Assembly: GCA_036244855.1 (NCBI GenBank)
Contig: BQKZ01000757.1
Location: forward strand, 65,279 to 129,278
Direction: 5' to 3'
Origin: Temnopleurus reevesii
Lineage: Eukaryota; Echinodermata; Echinoidea; Temnopleuroida; Temnopleuridae
Length of the DNA stretch: 64,000 nucleotides
Part shown: piece after piece, positions 35,632-46,300 of the stretch
Numbering within the stretch: the first letter of the stretch is position 1
How the letters are laid out: each line of letters starts with the position of its first letter
The notes under the pieces: generated by a model
The model's input: only the letters and a program-made list of their open reading frames with translations
Told to the model about the DNA's origin: nothing
Databases searched by the model: none
Program-made: the position numbers and the translations under genes

Positions 35632-37445
35632 CTACAATGCCTGCAAATCATTTATGAACAAAAAACTCTTCAAGCTGTAATATGCTGCTACGTTCAAGTT
35701 CCTAATTTCATTGAGATTTTTGTTGAAGTTTATTTTTAATGTAGATCATGTGCCATTATTTTTGTTTCTGTTTATGCGCTCTACCAGACCAATCATTTCC
35801 TATACATTTTGAAGTACATGTACTTCTTATTCTGACATGGGCAGAAGAGGCATTAACTCCAAATGCTAAATTTACCTCCCAATTCCAGTTAGTTTGTTTA
35901 CAGATGGATATTTTCATTGAGCTGATTTATAATTGTTTCTTTGCTTGCTACACATTATGTGAAGTACAGCAGATGTTTCTTTAATTCATGTGCAGTTTAT
36001 TCTATTTTTTGCAATCAATTTGAGCTCAATTTCTATTTTGCTCCATAAATTGATCATTCAAATTATGAGTTGTTATTTTTTTGTTTTGTAACTTGAAATC
36101 TTACATTATGATAATCTGTCATGTATGAAAATTACCTCGTTGCTATACTGTAAACTTGGTCTGGTGTTTATTGGTGAGTGTTATAAGTTGCTGCATGATG
36201 CATACTGTGTCAGCATGTTTGCTTAATGGAGTTATTTGTTGATAGTCCACAGCGTTTTCCTAGGGACAGCTGTAGCTTAGCGAGCAAGATTCGTCGGCCT
36301 GGGAGGTAATGGGACTAGTAATGATGGTTGTGCCTCCAACAAATCTTTTCTCATCCGGATTTTCTAAATTTGCAATATACATTATCTTCTAAACGGTGTG
36401 ATGATTTGAATAGCTGTACGATATTATTTGATGCTATATTACATGTTACGAAGATTCAATCGCTATTTTTAGGTTTATGTTTAACAAAGCAAATTAAATG
36501 ACTAATGTGATCATTTTATTCTTTGATCAAAGACCAGCTTCTCTACTGATGGTTGAATGTATCCTATGTTATTGTGGTAACCCTTGTTATGTACATAATG
36601 TAAATAGCAGAAGAAGAAATTATTATGCAATGGAGTTCTCCAGTGATAATCGGTGATATTTGACTGAAAAAGAGAAAACAATTATTTATGACTTTAATTC
36701 AGAAGCAGAAGGAGTTTAGATATTAATATAATGTAGGATGATCATGGCAGTTCTGGTTTGTTTTTGTTTTTTTTGTGTTATTTAGATGTGTGTGTATGGT
36801 TTATGTTACAAATGTCACCACTCGTGCGATATCAATATGGAAATAGACGTACATGTAATTTAGGGGGTATTCATGTATACACTGTACAATTATAGTTTCG
36901 TCACTGTTTCTAACTTTTCGTGTGTTTGATGGGTTTTCAGATTTGACTGTACTCTGTAGACTTTGTTCGTCTCTAAACTTACTATATTTTTCCAGGTCAA
37001 CTTTTATTTCGAGATGTACTGTACATACAATGTACATCAAGAATATTTGGGTGTATTTTTTTTTAATTATGGGTTAAATGAATGACTGAGAGTGTTAATA
37101 CCATTTTTATTTGAGATTACATAGAGTTCAAGTGAGAATATACAACGTACATTGTCTTGCTAGGTTGCTGAATACATGTAGTACATGTAGAAGTGAAACA
37201 TACACATGTTTGCATCTCTTTTCATTTTATCTGTACACCAACAGAAATTTTTCATTTTCACTTTCATATTACCTTCATTTATATCGACAGAAGATATTGC
37301 ATGAATGAATACTTTTCATTTATAAATATTTTATTATCAAGAAAGGCATTGATGATATGTTTTTGTGAATTCTGCTATTGTTGTACATATACATATTGAT
37401 TATTGCAGAGAAAATGGAAAATAATAAAACATGATAAAAATATAT
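35632..37445 (+). other. NFE2L: Probable 3' UTR of the CNC gene
   Basis: About 1.8 kb of AT-rich sequence after the stop, with many TACATGTA/ATGTACA words and no AATAAA before 37423. Its extent is inferred from the first canonical polyadenylation signal. Confidence 0.5.
37423..37428 (+). terminator. NFE2L: Candidate poly(A) signal AATAAA
   Basis: First AATAAA on the plus strand downstream of the CNC stop codon. It is followed about 25 bases later by a T/G-rich stretch (TATTTGATGGAAGTGTATTTGG) suitable as a downstream element. Confidence 0.55.
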
Positions 37446-37882
37446 ATTTGATGGAAGTGTATTTGGCTCTTTAATTGTGCTTTAAAGTGATGCAGTGTAC
37501 AGGCATCTTCAAAAAAATGTTATAATTCTTCTAATCACATGCCCAACGTTTAAAATGAGAAGAAATATTACTTGCCCAAGTTCCTAATGTATGTCTTGTT
37601 CTACTGTGCATCTCAGGGCCTTACAAACCCACTTGCCCATTAGGGCAATTGAAAGTTTGTTACTAGTTTTCCTCTACATGTACATGTGCAAATTTTGGGC
37701 ATGTGCCATCAATTGTGGGCAAGACAAACTTTTGTTCGGGCAGGTGATTTGAAAACTTGATTGCCCAACTTGGCAACTGGTGAAAATAGTTCTTGTAGTA
37801 CCCTGCATCTTTATATAAAATATGCAATAATTCAATCAAAGGGTATCTGAGGCCCAAAATAAAGATTTGCTAGTTGGTAGTA

Positions 37883-37970
37883 CAGTGGAAACTTAGTCTA
37901 ACAAGGTAATTGAGACCATCAAAAATACCTTGGAGCAGTAATCTCATTGTAGCAAGGTTAAAAAATTGAT
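37883..37970. mobile_element. Short pogo/Tigger-like element, degenerate copy D
   Basis: Starts TA-CAGTGGAAAC, followed by diverged pieces of the same internal words (ACAAGGTAATT..GACC, TAATCTCATTGTAGCAAGG) seen in the better copies nearby. The right end is not preserved. Confidence 0.5.
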
Positions 37971-38539
37971 AAGTTATAAAGAGCTACAATTATGAGGAAT
38001 ACTGTTACATTATATTTGTATACCGAGTTACCAATACTTGGTTTCCTCTGTATTTACAAAACCAACTCCTCATAACAACCCATAACACCAAAAAGGTGTT
38101 TAGTTCTTGAAATATTGAATTGTAAAAATGGAATGTTTCCCATGATAATCAAAGGATGGGATGTAAGAAGACTGAATCGTGTGACAAAATACATATAATA
38201 CTGGCATGCACACAAAGAATGAGCATGCATTCAAAATGTCACGCACGTAGCCTATGTTCCACGAGTCAATATTATATGAGCCATTTAATTGAACTCCTTT
38301 ACTAGTAATCCACAGTATGTTAGATAAAGTTAGTTTTATGTATTTAAGTAATACATGTGTACTAGTTACATGTTTTACCCTTGATACGCTTGAAGAGATA
38401 GCACTTGAAGTTTTCCTTTCCATCAAATCGCGTTCAGTAAACCAAAAGATTCACACATTGTATACTGAAAAGACTTTGCAAAGCAATATGAGATGCAAAA
38501 TACTAGTACTAATGTTTTTCCAACGGAATGATAGAAATA

Positions 38540-38719
38540 TAGTCAAACTTCGTTAAAACGAGGTCCTTAGGACCAGAGAAATTATCTCTTTATATCAAAA
38601 CCTTGTTATATTAGTCCAAAATACAATAAGATACAAAGAGATGGGACCAGGAAAACTACATGTACCTTGTTATAACAATATATTGTTATATCAGTGCTCT
38701 TTATAACGAGATTGGACTG
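38540..38719. mobile_element. Short pogo/Tigger-like element, copy A
   Basis: About 180 bases with inverted tips (TAGTCAAACTTCGTT... and ...AACGAGATTGGACTG) flanked by TA on both sides, as expected for a TA target duplication. Its reverse complement aligns through most of its length with copy B (39168-39342). No coding capacity. Confidence 0.8.
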
Positions 38720-39167
38720 TATTAACACAATGCTTCGCATGAGAAGACACTCGAGATTGGCTGTATATGATGGCTGATGTATTTGCGATGTTGCTCATCT
38801 GTATGAGAGGTAGATAAAAAGGTAGCCTCTTGAATGAGCGAAGTAACCCCTACTCCATCCTTCTGGAATATGCATGCAAGGAATAGCCATTAAAATTTGG
38901 TTCAGCTATTTTGGGAGTCTGATTTTAATTTCTCTCACTATGTCTATTCTGAAACCGTGACATCTGTTGTAGCTGTTATAATGGTTCTCTAGCTGTGAGC
39001 TTATTCCGTTTGATTTGTTTGATAACACAAACTAAGATTCTCCATTATTTAAATTGGCCATTAATTATCAATCATTAATCATTTTCAATGTTAAAATCAG
39101 TCATAGCTCATTCAAGCACCTTAACATTTAATCAAAATGGATAATAGCACTTTATGAATTTCATGTA

Positions 39168-39342
39168 CAGTCAAACCTCGTTATAAAGAGCACTGATATA
39201 ACGAGCTCTTGTTACAACAAGGTAATTTTCCTGGTCTCAAGTCTTTGTATTTTATTGTATTTTGACCCTGATATAACAAGGTTTCAATATAAAGAAGTAA
39301 TTCCTCTGGTCCCAAAGACCTCGTTATAACAAGGTTAGACTG
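39168..39342. mobile_element. Short pogo/Tigger-like element, copy B
   Basis: Tips CAGTCAAACCTCGTTATAA and, at the right, CTCGTTATAACAAGGTTAGACTG (tip reads CAGTCTAACC on the other strand), flanked by TA. The best preserved copy. It is inverted relative to copy A, so the two could pair with each other. Confidence 0.85.
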
Positions 39343-39377
39343 TATGATTATTATTATTATTATCAACACCTATTTCT

Positions 39378-39380
<3 letters not shown>

Positions 39381-39417
<37 letters not shown>

Positions 39418-39420
39418 TAC
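39381..39420. repeat. (CT)n/(CA)n microsatellite
   Basis: CT run of about 14 units passing into ACACAC. Located just after element copy B. Confidence 0.9.
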
Positions 39421-40403
39421 AGACACACATTTGACTCCTTCTTCCCTCTCTGTTTCCTTATTTTTATTATCTAATTTGGTATTACTAGAAAATAGGAATC
39501 GATTGCTGTTGACAGGCAGAGCACTGGCCATTCAAAACCACTTTACATGTGCACTTTCGATCACAATATCTTGCAACACCCTCTCAGTTCCTAATGAACA
39601 TGTAAATCTTTCTCATACTGACTCTCTCATACTGACTCACTCAAGACACATTCAAATTCATAAAAGGCATACAAGGTAATTGGAACATGTGTTATACAAT
39701 ATTCGAAAAATAATGTTTTTATTTCTATCTCCTGCAGGATGAAGAGAAAAATTGATTACTGTATTTCAGATTAGTACACATTTTGAAGAATAGCTGAATT
39801 CCAATAATGTACATTCAATTGAGAATATTGGTATGGAAGTACAATAAAATACATGTAAATGGAGCCATGTCACAATAATGCAAATATACTGTATATGGAT
39901 CCTAATTCAACAATTTAATCATACACTGTAATATGCTTTGGGAGAAACTGTGGAATGTTGAAAAGCTTTAAGACCAAGGGAAATTACCTTTCTTTTTAAT
40001 AACTAACCTAAAAATGCATATTTGTTTTAATCTCCCTTAAAAATTATTCAGACATGCAATATACATATAAATCTAACACCAAAATAAAAGTTTAATATAT
40101 CTTCAAAAGAAGGAAAATAAAAGAAGAATTTTCTGTTGAAGGAATGGGAGAGAACATAGATAAGTTTCTCAGAATCCTAAATATGAAAGCATGAATAAAG
40201 TGACAAGGGTCATGAAGGAAACCAGTCTCCAAAAGATTTAACCAGATACAAAAGAGAAGGATTTCCAAATAAAATGCATACAAGAAAATGAAAGCATGAT
40301 TATATGAAGATAGAACAGGAATAGGATCATGTACATCTTCCAGGATGTTAGTGCTGTTTCTCTCGAAATATTGGTCCTGTCAAATACGTTTTCATCACAA
40401 ATA

Positions 40404-40520
40404 CAGTGGAACCTCGTTATAAAGAGGTCAGATATAGCGAGATACCTGTTATAACAAGGTGACTTTATTGGTCCCAGCTCTTTATAGTTCTTTGTTTTTT
40501 TACCCTGATATAGTGAGAAA
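40404..40520. mobile_element. Short pogo/Tigger-like element, copy C (3' decayed)
   Basis: Begins TA-CAGTGGAACCTCGTTATA and follows copy B internally (GAGGTCAGATATAGCGAG, ACAAGGTGAC, GGTCCCAGCTCTTTATA, CCCTGATATA), then loses similarity before a recognisable right tip. Confidence 0.7.
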
Positions 40521-41050
40521 CATATATGCTTACAGCAACCTTGTTCTGTTGTATCAGGGAATCAAAGGTTACTAGATAAGATAAGGTAATTCTGACAAGA
40601 GACATTCCGAGTTGCATTTTGGAGACTGCATGATGAGCGGAAAGGACAAAGGGCTGGGATAAAGTAAACAACTCCATTCAAGCAGTAACAATAGCTACAT
40701 AGACACGAAAGAAAAATATATCCTTCTTGTTCTGTGGAAAAAGATTGAACAAGAGTCGCACTGAGGACATTCTTAAGTGATCATGAAGCCATTGTAAATG
40801 TTTGAATGAAAATTGTTTACTTTGTCCCAGTCCTTTGTCCCATCTGCTCACAATGCTGTTTTGAATTATCAGAGTCCATGAAAGAATCTAAAATAATGCT
40901 ATAACAATTGAACTATGATATCTTGTACCAGAGATTTCTCCTTTGAATTCAAGCGTCTCACAGCTTTTTTTAAATGATATAATCTACATGTATACCATCA
41001 GATCATGCTCAATCAATGAAATGTCAATTGAAAACCTCAAAGAAGAAAAT

Positions 41051-41256
41051 GTAAAGGTGTGGTCACACCAAAAGAGCAGAGCTGTGGCGATCCTTTAGTG
41101 GTAGGGATTTAGTCTGCAAGGACAGACCCTAGGCTTTCGATGTGAGGATGCGTAGACCCTGTGCTATGCGCATGCACATACCGAAAGATAAGGGTCTGTC
41201 CTTGCTGACTAAATCCCTTCCGCTTAAGGACCACTACCGCTCCACTCGGCCTTAAG
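41051..41256. mobile_element. Foldback element with TTAAGGCC-type end
   Basis: Left arm (about 41051-41139) and right arm (about 41182-41256) are reverse complements over GATTTAGTC.GCAAGGACAGACCCT..CTTTCG with few mismatches. The right tip on the minus strand begins CTTAAGGCCGAGTGGAGCGG, sharing TTAAGGCCGA with the element at 1773-2032. The left tip is TAAAGG, a decayed TTAA. No open frame of substance. Confidence 0.75.
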
Positions 41257-41895
41257 GTGAGGGATGGGAATAGTAAATAGAGGAAGAAAAAGTAGATGAG
41301 AGGGAAAAAAGAAAAATGACAGGAGTGTGTGAGAAAGGTAGACATGGGTGGAGTGATGAAACCAGGGATGAAATCACAACAGTTTGAGTATAATGTTGAA
41401 TATATCGAGCAAAATGATAGTATGTATTCCAATTCATTCAAACTAAATATAGACATCCATTAAATAGGTAATAAAGCAGAAGAAATACAATTTAAGATGA
41501 AAACTACCATTGTACAGTATGCATTGTATTCACTGGTTTCTTTATATCCTACATATATATCTTGTAATAAATTTGATGTATTAAAAAAATTAAATTACCT
41601 AACAAATCAGTAATCAGATCATTAACCAGGGTATAAACAATAAAATGTATGAAAATAGTAGAAAATGAAGAAAACAAGGCCATAGATTATACAACACAAT
41701 TGACAGGAAGCAAAGCATCCTGCTCCTGTGGTTATCTCCATGATAATATAGGGAATACCAGGTAATGGACAATCACAACAACCTGTTCAATTTATCTCAT
41801 TCTATTTTAAGCACCATTTCTGCCTAGTTTGTCATAGGCATTTGTTCACTTTCCAATTACCCTAAAATCATCTGTATTCACCATCAGATTTATGA
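41257..41895. other. Intergenic between convergent genes
   Basis: AT-rich, no gene recognised. Lies between the last element of the repeat cluster and the candidate 3' end of the FYCO1 gene. Confidence 0.5.
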
Positions 41896-41901
41896 TTTAT
41901 T
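41896..41901 (-). terminator. FYCO1: Candidate poly(A) signal of FYCO1
   Basis: TTTATT on the plus strand reads AATAAA on the minus strand. It is the first clear one I see beyond the FYCO1 stop, implying a 3' UTR of about 1.35 kb (41880-43247). Confidence 0.35.
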
Positions 41902-43247
41902 TTGTTATCTCTTTCCTGATCCTGCTTAATAAATTGATTACAAAATAAAAGTGAAATCAATGTAAGACTCATCAACGATATAACTTCAGGATAAGGGTTA
42001 CAATTCGATATTTCAATCGAACAACTATGGAAAAACCATTGTGACCCTTTCATTGTTTCTAGTTATACATTCCTAAATTGGTACATGTACACAGTTTTCG
42101 TTATAAGAATATAAAGAAAATATGTAAAATGTACAAATAACATCTTGGTCAATTGCCTCAGTCTGCATTGACAAATCAAAACAAAAACATTTCATTCTAT
42201 TTATAAATATTGACCAAACTGGTGGTTTCCCCAACCCTATTCAATAGAAAGGGGAGATAAGTTCCACCTCCAAATGCTGATTGTTTCCTGGTTTCATTCA
42301 AACATGGCAAGGACATCCATGAACTCATAAGCTAAACAATGTCATTTCCAAAGAATTCACTCATACAAAAGAAAACAAAAATAAGGATATTTCACTACAC
42401 AAAATTTAGAGAAGATACATATACAAAATTTAATCAGTATTAATATCACACATGGCAAATAATTATTCAGAATATATTGCACATGAATCATACAAAGGTC
42501 GTTCTAAACAAACCATCAATGACACTTAATGCTATTGCAATATAAACAAGAAAAATCAAAACAAAAACAAAATTATGTAATTTTCAAACATTATGATTGA
42601 AAAGAACTCTATCTTTAAGACAGTAAAATATAGATGTATAAAGCAAAATAAATGTAGTGTTTGTTATCTAGATATAATCATTAATACAATGTTATAAGTT
42701 TCTTCACAATTGAAAATATTGTAAACTATCACTGAGGGTCTGAGACTTGTCTAAAATCTGGTGGTCACTGACTCAAATTCCATACATGGCGATCTTTCCC
42801 TTTTGCTGGACGTTATACATTCATTCTGGTATGTATTAAGAACAAAGTCATCGCTGGCTTTGTGAGTGGGAGTGCATTTCAAAGATTCTCCGACAAGCAC
42901 AAAATATTTTGTACATTACATTACAAAAAGGGATGTTTTATGCACCATTTACCTTTTTCACCCATGAGGTTTGTTCTGTTCAGATTCTGAAAGGGGGTGT
43001 ATTCACACCGTATGCAGCTTGTCTATCAGTGGCCATGGAGAAAGTTGATGGATGATACATTTATAGCTATTATAATTTTGATACTACTACAAAGTAAACA
43101 AACAATATAAATAGATTGGGTTTTTCCTTTCCACAGAATCAGGAGCTAAAAACAAAACTCAAATAGTTTTGCTCTAACAATAACATATTGAAGTTGGTAC
43201 ACTGGAATGAACAATTCTATTTGCACTTTCATGTTCACAGAGAATGG

Positions 43248-43308
43248 TTAGTATGCTGCTTCTGGTCTTTTAATGTGCAAACTGTACTTCACTGTCTTGC
43301 TTGTGAAT
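43248..43308 (-). CDS. FYCO1: FYCO1 last coding exon (GOLD C-terminus)
   Basis: 61 bases after a strong pyrimidine tract and CACCCAG acceptor. The first base completes the Arg codon left by the previous exon, giving [25 protein letters not shown], against human [21 protein letters not shown]. It lies 1.75 kb from the preceding exon and is too short to stand out as an open frame. Phase and similarity together make it convincing. Confidence 0.88.
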
Positions 43309-46300
43309 CTGGGTGAAAATATGAAAAAAAATAGAGAAAAATAGGAGTCATAAATTGGATGATAAATGAATATATGCCAAACAATTTGTAAGAAAATGTC
43401 AGATGACAGAGACGTGAGCAAGTAAAGATTAAATCATAGGCCCTAGCTGTCAGGACTATATAACACTGGTCCAACGTACTGTTTCCTTTGTTGGATAGAG
43501 TGAAAAACAATGATGTGACTATACATGTATTTGTCACGCTCATAACCAGTTTTAAACTACCATTGTAAAAGTTGATCCGTGTTGGTTAAATATACTTAAC
43601 ATTTATCTACTTGATTAAATTTCCCTAATCGTTTCAATTCAAAATTCTTTCAAGTACTTGATATTTGTTTCATGATTCAACTTTTCATTATCTGTAGAAT
43701 AAATCCTGTTACTGGTGTTTGAAAATGAAAATGAAACATACATTTTTGACAGGATATCAGAGATTGGTTCTGTTTATGATTCCCTTAATAGGTCCCTAGA
43801 TGTAGGTTACCAAAATCATATTGAAAGAGCTATCATGAGCAAGCATTTTAGGAAAAAGAAATAAGTAAATACATGTAGATTAAAAACACATTTATATGAC
43901 CAAAGTTCATCATTTACACTGACTGTAACTGAATCGAATGTATGTTAGAATACTACAGGGTAATTCAAAGGGGAACAAATCCCCGGAGTTATCACGCTCT
44001 CATTGAATGAAGAAAATTCAGAAGAACAAACTGTGAAAATCTGCGCAAAATCAGACAACTCGTTCAAAAGTCATGACTTTTTTATGTCACAGAAATATGG
44101 CGACCCCTGGGGCTTATAAATGGGGATCCGTGCGATCAGTAACATCGATGGAATCTTTGATGTCATATCGGACATATCCTCACTCACTCTGCATACAAAA
44201 TTTCACATTTTCTTCTCTTTTTTTTTAAAAAGTCAACAAAATATTGGTTTCTCGCTGTAGTATAGTATCCCTTCCTCAATTCTGCATGTACTTTGAGAAG
44301 AATCATGTTGAACACTTACTCTAAATTTTAAATCAATTCATTTTCTAAAATTCTACGTACAAAGTGAATGAAGAGACATGACATCATAGATTCAGTCAAT
44401 GTTGCCAATTGCATAGATCCCGATCAGTTGCAGTGATCATCATACCCCTGTGAATTCGGAAACTTTTGAACAGATTGTTTGATTTTGCTCAAATTCTCAC
44501 AGATAGTACACACATAAATTTTCTTCATTCAGTGAGATTGTGCCAATTCCAGGGATTGGTCCCCCTTTAACTCTCTAAAAATGCAGTTTTTAAATTAAAT
44601 TGTCTAATTCAATAATTGCTTCACTGTTGGGTTCTCTAAAAGAATAATTAAAGTCTTCAGATAGTAAAAACCTAGCTAGTAGTATCAGGTTCTCATAAAT
44701 ATGGGCTCACTCCTAAAATATTGTTTGGTAAAAATTCATCAAAACAGCATTTTGACATGAGGGAAAATTCTACATGCCAATATTAATACTTAAATATATA
44801 ATAATATAATATAAATGAAATATTATACTAAACATATATATTTGTCACAAAAGGAGTGTTAAATTCTAAGACTTCCATTCTAAAACTTCTGTTCATCAAA
44901 GTGATATGAGTAATGTCTACCCAGAAAAAACAGCCTATCCATGCTATTATTTTTTTACTCTCTATAAATATTCAGATTTCCTTGTTATTCTTATTGAAAA
45001 CACATGAAATATTAAAATAAAAACTGTTATCCATGGAGAATAAAACTGAAGGTACTAACCTTGAGAATTTGTTGTCAAAGATGAGGGTATAAAGCCCAGA
45101 TTTACGAGCTAATAGTTCACCTTGTACAGCGTGTTGATGTGAGTTACATCTACAAAGTGGTATCAACTCTTCAATTGGTGAGGTAGAATCAGATGACTCC
45201 TGGAATATCACTGAGAATCCAATACTCTGAAAGAAAAGTATACCATAAATTAATGAATTAAACTACAAATCTGATTTATTATGATGAAAATTCCTATCAT
45301 TTTCAGTCTTACAGTTACAGTTGAATGAGGTCCTTTTTACTATCAATATTACTTTGTTATGGAATAAATTCTATTTCATTATTTAAAAAAATCTATAACA
45401 ACAAAATACACAGAGCGAAGATCAATGAAATTGTTTTTGTTTTCTGTAATTCATTCCCACAGAACTCTTTACATAAATTTTCTAATGTCATTGATTATTG
45501 ACTGAACTTTCCTCTAAAACAAAACACATTCCTATACAGAAGATTGAAGAAGTTCCATTATGTCCAATTTTCGAATAAAGAGCCTTTGAAACAGAGAATA
45601 TTTCCTCCTTATTTCCTCTCGACAATATCCTATTACATCCTGTTTTTTATATCTCAGAATGAAGCGCTAGAGCTATGCTCTCTCATATATACAATAGCTA
45701 TATTATAACAAACAAGCAAACAAAAATGATAAAGGTTTATAGACTTACTTTTGGCGAAGATACAAACTCCCAACATAGCATGAGTCCAACATCATTGATA
45801 GATACAGGTAGATTGTGTTTCTGATAAGCTGCTACTATCACTTCTTCTCCGGTAATACCATCTCCCTCCAANNNNNNNNNNNNNNNNNNNNNNNNNNNNN
45901 NNNNNNNNNNNNNNNNNNNNNNNNNNNNNNNNNNNNNNNNNNNNNNNNNNNNNNNNNNNNNNNNNNNNNNNNNNNNNNNNNNNNNNNNNNNNNNNNNNNN
46001 NNNNNNNNNNNNNNNNNNNNNNNNNNNNNNNNNNNNNNNNNNNNNNNNNNNNNNNNNNNNNNNNNNNNNNNNNNNNNNNNNNNNNNNNNNNNNNNNNNNN
46101 NNNNNNNNNNNNNNNNNNNNNNNNNNNNNNNNNNNNNNNNNNNNNNNNNNNNNNNNNNNNNNNNNNNNNNNNNNNNNNNNNNNNNNNNNNNNNNNNNNNN
46201 NNNNNNNNNNNNNNNNNNNNNNNNNNNNNNNNNNNNNNNNNNNNNNNNNNNNNNNNNNNNNNNNNNNNNNNNNNNNNNNNNNNNNNNNNNNNNNNNNNNN

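Noticed and set aside
42761..43040. Candidate final FYCO1 exons on the minus strand (YHPSTFSMATDRQ and similar)
   Set aside because: Either a stop separates them from any acceptor or they lack similarity. The exon at 43248-43308 fits phase, acceptor and GOLD sequence much better.
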